A stretch of 7,472 nucleotides of DNA from UBA2402 sp037139735 (GTDB lineage: Bacteria; Planctomycetota; Phycisphaerae; Phycisphaerales; UBA1924), in assembly GCA_037139735.1 (NCBI GenBank), contig JBAXFU010000126.1, positions 1 through 7,472 on the forward strand. Direction: 5' to 3'. Shown here piece after piece: positions 4,686 to 7,472 of this stretch. The notes under the pieces were generated by a model. The model saw nothing but the letters and a program-made list of their open reading frames with translations. It did no database searches and was not told the origin of the DNA. Numbering within the stretch: position 1 is the stretch's first letter; every line of letters begins with the position of its first letter. The position numbers were made by a program, and so were the translations under genes.

Positions 4686-5891
4686 ATGGCCAAGAAGACC
4701 ATCGCCCAGATCGACGTTTCCGGCAAGCGAGTGCTCATCCGCGTCGACTTCAACGTCCCCATCGACAACGGCGCCATCACCGATGATCGCCGCATCGCCT
4801 CGGCGTTGCCGACGATCAAGAGCGTCATCAGCCGCGGCGGCAAGGCGATCCTGATCTCGCACATGGGCCGTCCCGAGGGCACCGGCTACGTCGCCGAGGA
4901 TTCGCTCAAGGTGTGTGCCGAGCGACTGGCCTCGCTGCTCGGCGTGCCGGTGGGTTTCCCCAGCCAGGACTGCACCGACGCCGCGGCTGCCTCGGCCGTC
5001 AACGCCCTGAAGAACGGCGAGGTGGTGCTGCTCGAGAACCTCCGCTTCCACAAGGCCGAGAAGAAGGGCGACGCCACCTTTGCCGCCAAGCTCGCGGCGT
5101 ACGGCGACATCTACGTCAATGACGCCTTCGGCACCAGCCACCGCCCCGACGCCTCGATGGTCGCCGTGCCCAAGGCGATGGCGGGCAAGCCCCGCGTGAG
5201 CGGGCTCTTGGTCGAGAAGGAGATCAAGTTCCTCTCCGAGGCCCTCGCCAAGCCGGCCAAGCCCTTCGTCGTGGTGCTCGGCGGCGCGAAGGTGAGCGAC
5301 AAGATGGCGTGCATCGAGAACCTGCTGCCCAAGGCCGATGCGGTGCTCGTGGGCGGCGCGATGGCCTACACGTTCCTCAAGGCCCAGGGGCATGGCGTTG
5401 GCACCAGCCGCGTCGAGGAGGATCGCCTCAAGGACGCCAAGCGGATGCTGGACCTTGCCGCCAAGCTCAAGTGCGACCTGCACCTGCCGACCGATCACGT
5501 CTGCGGCAACTCGTTCAGCGAGGCCCCCTCCGACATCGAGGTCTTCGACGGCGCGATCAAGGACGGCTTCATGGGCCTGGACATCGGCCCCAAGACGCAG
5601 ACCCGGTACGCGATGACGCTCCGCAAGGCCAAGACGATCGTCTGGAACGGGCCGATGGGCGTCTTCGAGTGGAAGGCCTTCGCCACCGGCACGCAGCAGG
5701 TGGCCAAGGCCATCGCGCACGCCACCAAGGAGGGCGCGGTGAGCATCGTCGGCGGCGGCGACTCCGCGGCGGCGGTCGAGCAGTTCGGCTTGGCCGACCA
5801 GATGACGCACGTCTCGACCGGCGGCGGCGCGAGTCTCGAGATGCTCGAGGGCAAGCGGTTCGAGAGCGTTGATCTGCTTGATGAGGCGTGA
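4686..5891 (+). CDS. pgk: Phosphoglycerate kinase
   Basis: This enzyme makes ATP and 3-phosphoglycerate from 1,3-bisphosphoglycerate and ADP in glycolysis, and runs in reverse in gluconeogenesis; it is cytoplasmic. At 401 residues it is full length. Substrate-binding motifs of the N-terminal domain are RVDFNVP (19-25), DDRRI (33-37), SHMGRP (58-63), ENLRFH (117-122) and NDAFGTSHR (145-153). The nucleotide-binding C-terminal domain has GGAKVSDK (199-206), WNGPMGVFE (320-328), GGGDS (356-360) and STGGGASLE (377-385). The start at 4686 is set by AGGAAGGA at 4671-4678; an out-of-frame ATG at 4679 is not used. It is monocistronic here, with its own promoter and the atp terminator before it. It converges with pheS across a 314-base gap, and no gapA or tpiA is adjacent. 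No missing residues were noticed. Confidence 0.98.
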   Translation: MAKKTIAQIDVSGKRVLIRVDFNVPIDNGAITDDRRIASALPTIKSVISRGGKAILISHMGRPEGTGYVAEDSLKVCAERLASLLGVPVGFPSQDCTDAAAASAVNALKNGEVVLLENLRFHKAEKKGDATFAAKLAAYGDIYVNDAFGTSHRPDASMVAVPKAMAGKPRVSGLLVEKEIKFLSEALAKPAKPFVVVLGGAKVSDKMACIENLLPKADAVLVGGAMAYTFLKAQGHGVGTSRVEEDRLKDAKRMLDLAAKLKCDLHLPTDHVCGNSFSEAPSDIEVFDGAIKDGFMGLDIGPKTQTRYAMTLRKAKTIVWNGPMGVFEWKAFATGTQQVAKAIAHATKEGAVSIVGGGDSAAAVEQFGLADQMTHVSTGGGASLEMLEGKRFESVDLLDEA

Positions 5892-6030
5892 GCGCCGGCG
5901 AGGAGCAGATAAGGGAAGTGGAGGCGGGTTCGCGGTTGGTCAGCCCGCTTCGGGTGGCCCTTGGTGTAGCCGCGTTCACCGATCCGGCTTTGCGGGTCAA
6001 ACCCACTGCGACGACGGAAGCGACGTGATG

Positions 6031-6066
6031 CGCGAATCGATGTGGCGCGCCGCGCCTGACGCCGGG
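6031..6066. repeat. Direct repeat copy 1
   Basis: This 36-base unit starts CGCGAATCGATG and ends CTGACGCCGGG. It matches 6162-6197 at 31 of 36 positions (mismatches at positions 13, 20, 21, 22 and 25), in the same orientation and offset by 131 bases. The first 12 and last 11 bases are identical between copies, and the mismatches cluster in the middle. Confidence 0.7.
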
Positions 6067-6071
6067 GGCTT

Positions 6072-6122
6072 GGCCCGCAGAGCCGGGCCGCGCCTCCGGC
6101 TAGGCATGGAGGGACGCCCTCC
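6072..6122. other. Pair of short GC-rich hairpins between the direct repeats
   Basis: GGCCCG (6072-6077) pairs with CGGGCC (6084-6089) over a six-base loop, and GGAGGG (6108-6113) pairs with CCCTCC (6117-6122) over ACG. Both lie between the two 36-base repeat copies, as seen in REP/BIME-like intergenic elements. Neither is followed directly by a T tract; the T5 at 6157-6161 is 35 bases further on. Their function is unknown. Confidence 0.45.
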
Positions 6123-6161
6123 GGGCTGGCGAAGAGCGTGCGAACGAAGTGCAGGCTTTTT

Positions 6162-6197
6162 CGCGAATCGATGCGGCGCGTTCCGTCTGACGCCGGG
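6162..6197. repeat. Direct repeat copy 2
   Basis: This is the second copy of the 36-base unit (31 of 36 identical to 6031-6066). It ends eight bases before the pheS stop codon at 6206-6208 and is preceded by TTTTT at 6157-6161. The conserved outer blocks are CGCGAATCGATG and CTGACGCCGGG. Confidence 0.7.
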
Positions 6198-6205
6198 CCG
6201 TCTCG

Positions 6206-7243
6206 TCAGAGTTGCGACAGGAAGCGAAGGTCGTTCTCGAAAAGCAACCGGATGTCCGGGATGCCGTACTTGCCCATGGCGAGGCGTTCGATGCCGAAGC
6301 CGAAGGCGAATCCGGTCCATTCCTCGGGTTCGACGCCGCACGCCTCGAAAACGGCGGGATCGACCATGCCGCAGCCGCCGAGTTCCATCCAGCGGACGGG
6401 CTGATCGGGGCGGAGGCGGATGCGCATGTCGAACTCCGCGCTGGGCTCGGTGAAGGGGAAGAAGCTCGGCCGCAGGCGCACCTGCGCGTCGGGGCCGAAG
6501 TAGGCGCGGGCGAAGTTCAGCAGCGTCGACTTGAGGTCGACCATCGAGACGTTTCGATCGACGCACAGCCCCTCGATCTGATGGAACATGAACGAGTGGG
6601 TCGCGTCGACCGTGTCGGGCCGGTAGACGCGGCCGGGCGCGACGACCTTGATGGGCGTCTGCAGACGCCCGCCGCCCGCCGCCACCGCCTGCTCGAGCAT
6701 GCGGATCTGCACCGTGCTCGTCTGCGAGCGCATCATGCGAGGCACGCGCGTGGTCGCGGGGTCGTCGACGTAGAAGTTGTCGATCGGGTCTCGCGCCGGA
6801 TGCTCCGCCGGGATGTTCAACTTGACGAAGTTGTGCGAGTCGTCCTCGAGTTCGGGCCCCTCGGCCACCTCGAAGCCCATGCGGGCGAAGACCTCCACCA
6901 ACTCGTCCCGAACCCGCGAGATCACGTGACGGCGGCCCACGCTCTGCGAGTGGACGAGCCCCGGCTCGGTCACGTCGATCCGCTCGGGAGACACCGCCAC
7001 CGTGCCGACCTGCTCCTTCTTCGCGGCATACGCCGCCTCGACGGCCCCGCGAACGGCGTTGAGCTTCGCGCCAACCGCGGGCTTGAGCTCCTTGGGGACG
7101 TCCTTGAAGCCGGCGAGCATGGCCTTGAGCTTGCCGCTGTTGCCCAGGTAGGCCAATCGCCATGCCTCGAGGGCCTCGGCGTCGTTGGCGGCGGCGAGCC
7201 CGGCAAGGGCTTCGGTTTCGAGGGTGGCGAGCGCGTCGAGCAT
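6206..7243 (-). CDS. pheS: Phenylalanyl-tRNA synthetase alpha subunit
   Basis: PheS is the catalytic alpha chain of the cytoplasmic alpha2-beta2 enzyme that charges tRNA-Phe. Starting at the ATG at 7243-7241 it has 345 residues, close to the usual 330-350. An N-terminal helical coiled-coil arm spans about 1-85 (AYLGNSGKLKAMLAGFKDVP at 31-50 is typical). The class II catalytic core follows: GFEVAEGPELEDDSHNF (123-139), SQTSTVQIR (173-181), APGRVYRPD (202-210), motif 2 FMFHQIEGL (218-226), RPSFFPFTEPSAE (258-270), and motif 3 GFAFGFGIERL (311-321). A313 matches the E. coli A294 that sets the size of the Phe pocket. The minus frame is open upstream to the window edge, but the family N-terminus aligns at MLDAL, so 7243 is taken as the start. 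No Shine-Dalgarno is seen. pheT, the usual downstream partner, is absent; pgk converges instead. Confidence 0.96.
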   Translation of the reverse strand: MLDALATLETEALAGLAAANDAEALEAWRLAYLGNSGKLKAMLAGFKDVPKELKPAVGAKLNAVRGAVEAAYAAKKEQVGTVAVSPERIDVTEPGLVHSQSVGRRHVISRVRDELVEVFARMGFEVAEGPELEDDSHNFVKLNIPAEHPARDPIDNFYVDDPATTRVPRMMRSQTSTVQIRMLEQAVAAGGGRLQTPIKVVAPGRVYRPDTVDATHSFMFHQIEGLCVDRNVSMVDLKSTLLNFARAYFGPDAQVRLRPSFFPFTEPSAEFDMRIRLRPDQPVRWMELGGCGMVDPAVFEACGVEPEEWTGFAFGFGIERLAMGKYGIPDIRLLFENDLRFLSQL

Positions 7244-7251
7244 GCGGGCAG

Positions 7252-7257
7252 AGCGTA
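7252..7257 (-). promoter_or_regulatory. Candidate -10 element of pheS
   Basis: On the minus strand TACGCT (7257-7252) lies only eight bases before the pheS ATG, preceded by CC as at atpI. Transcription would then start at or within about two bases of the start codon, giving a leaderless message. The -35 region is weak, the best being GGGACC with a 19-base spacer. The intervening CTGCCCGC has no Shine-Dalgarno character, consistent with leaderless translation. Confidence 0.4.
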
Positions 7258-7308
7258 GGAAGCACGATGCGGGGTCGGTCCCGCCGGGGCGTCGAGGGCG
7301 TCGGTTCC

Positions 7309-7314
7309 TATGCT
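7309..7314 (+). promoter_or_regulatory. Candidate -10 element of a divergent gene
   Basis: TATGCT on the plus strand matches TATAAT at 4 of 6 positions and follows TTCC, just as the pheS TACGCT follows TTCC. It lies 25 bases before the ATG at 7340. No convincing -35 was found 16-19 bases upstream. Confidence 0.3.
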
Positions 7315-7339
7315 GTGGCCCGTCGATTCCGACCCCCGC

Positions 7340-7472
7340 ATGCGCCACGAACCCATTGACTCCAAAACTGGCATCAAAACCGAGATCGGAGCGTTGGCGC
7401 GAGGATTGCAGGGCGACGTTGATCGGGGCGGTTTCGGCGAACTTGATGTAGTTCAGATTTGCGAAAGCTTTG
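7340..7472 (+). CDS. Possible 5' end of a divergent gene, unknown function (cut by window edge)
   Basis: From the ATG at 7340 the plus frame stays open to the window end, giving 44 residues that start MRHEPIDSKTGIKTEIGALA and end with DVVQICESF. I do not recognise a family. For coding: it has a candidate -10 (TATGCT, 7309-7314) at a sensible distance, it lies divergently from pheS, and the peptide has a balanced, soluble-protein-like composition. Against: third-position G+C is only about 56% (24 of 43 codons by hand count), clearly below neighbouring genes, no Shine-Dalgarno precedes it, and the minus strand is also open across the same stretch. An in-frame ATG at 7310 falls inside the proposed -10 and is less likely as the start. 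Confidence 0.35.
   Translation, partial: MRHEPIDSKTGIKTEIGALARGLQGDVDRGGFGELDVVQICESF

Larger units (their letters stand above)
5892..6205. other. Convergent intergenic region between pgk and pheS, no supported gene
   Basis: These 314 bases separate two convergent genes. I see no supported coding region: the open frame at 5869-6453 (+) begins inside pgk and runs antisense into pheS, with a composition typical of shadow frames. There is no clear bidirectional terminator. Contents seen are a weak CCCG-CTT-CGGG stem at 5944-5954, a 36-base imperfect direct repeat (6031-6066 and 6162-6197), a GGCCCG/CGGGCC stem at 6072-6089, a GGAGGG/CCCTCC stem at 6108-6122, and a lone T5 at 6157-6161. The repeat-plus-stem layout suggests an intergenic repeat element. 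Confidence 0.6.

Noticed and set aside
4422..5810. Long minus-strand open frame (462 codons) antisense to atpH and pgk
   Set aside because: It lies opposite two certain genes. Long antisense frames are expected in high-GC DNA with G/C third positions, and its Arg/Gly/Ala/His-rich composition resembles no protein family.
5944..5954. Terminator for pgk
   Set aside because: The CCCG-CTT-CGGG stem has only four base pairs and no T tract follows.
5997..7265. Minus-strand 422-codon frame overlapping pheS
   Set aside because: It is a shifted frame of pheS with extreme Arg content; the real gene is the PheS frame.
7244..7472. N-terminal extension of PheS, or a gene ending inside the upstream region on the minus strand
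   Set aside because: The frame is open to the edge, but the PheS family N-terminus fits MLDAL, and the residues just before it are Arg/Pro-rich and unlike any PheS. No minus-strand stop that would end a separate gene in this frame was found.
1..7472. CRISPR array, mobile element, defence or biosynthetic system
   Set aside because: There are no regular spacer-repeat arrays, transposase or integrase frames, tRNA-like folds or accessory enzyme clusters. The content is ordinary housekeeping genes.

Overview
This window is a high-GC (roughly two-thirds G+C by eye) bacterial chromosome segment made almost entirely of housekeeping genes. The gene set and style suggest a member of the Planctomycetota, possibly Phycisphaerae. 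The hints are the codon use, RuvB and AtpI style, and F-ATPase b and c subunits that both begin with signal-peptide-like leaders. This placement is inference and rests on no database search.

Layout, left to right. (1) Positions 2-1027 hold ruvB (+), the Holliday-junction branch-migration ATPase, missing only its first few codons at the window edge. (2) A 173-base gap with a weak candidate promoter leads into atpI (1201-1659), atpB (1718-2665), atpE (2776-3081), atpF (3219-3878) and atpH (3923-4531). These encode the membrane part and the stator of an F-type ATP synthase: subunit I, then a, c, b and delta. The set ends at a strong intrinsic terminator (4570-4597), so alpha, gamma, beta and epsilon must be encoded elsewhere. 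(3) pgk (4686-5891, +), phosphoglycerate kinase, has its own recognisable promoter, a 5'-leader hairpin and a strong ribosome binding site. (4) A 314-base gap between convergent genes contains an imperfect 36-base direct repeat and short GC-rich hairpins, with no convincing gene. (5) pheS (7243-6206, -) encodes the phenylalanyl-tRNA synthetase alpha chain and has no pheT after it. (6) At the right edge an open frame on + (7340 to the end) may be the start of a divergent gene of unknown function.

The most notable non-coding structure surrounds atpE, the gene for the high-copy c subunit. A strong hairpin sits 20 bases before its start codon, and three perfect-stem hairpins stand in tandem in the 137-base gap after it. 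None has a U-tract. This is what one would expect of an mRNA processing or stability device that raises c-subunit yield over its operon partners. Other notable points are the leaders on c and b, a possible lipobox in the c leader, a His-rich tail on subunit a, the His/Glu pairing near the subunit a arginine, the operon break right after delta, a possibly leaderless pheS, and a shared TA(C/T)(G/A)CT -10-like motif before four gene starts.

I found no mobile element, CRISPR array, tRNA, rRNA, defence system or biosynthetic cluster. I do not think this window contains a wholly new system. The interest lies in the atp operon's architecture and in the intergenic repeat.
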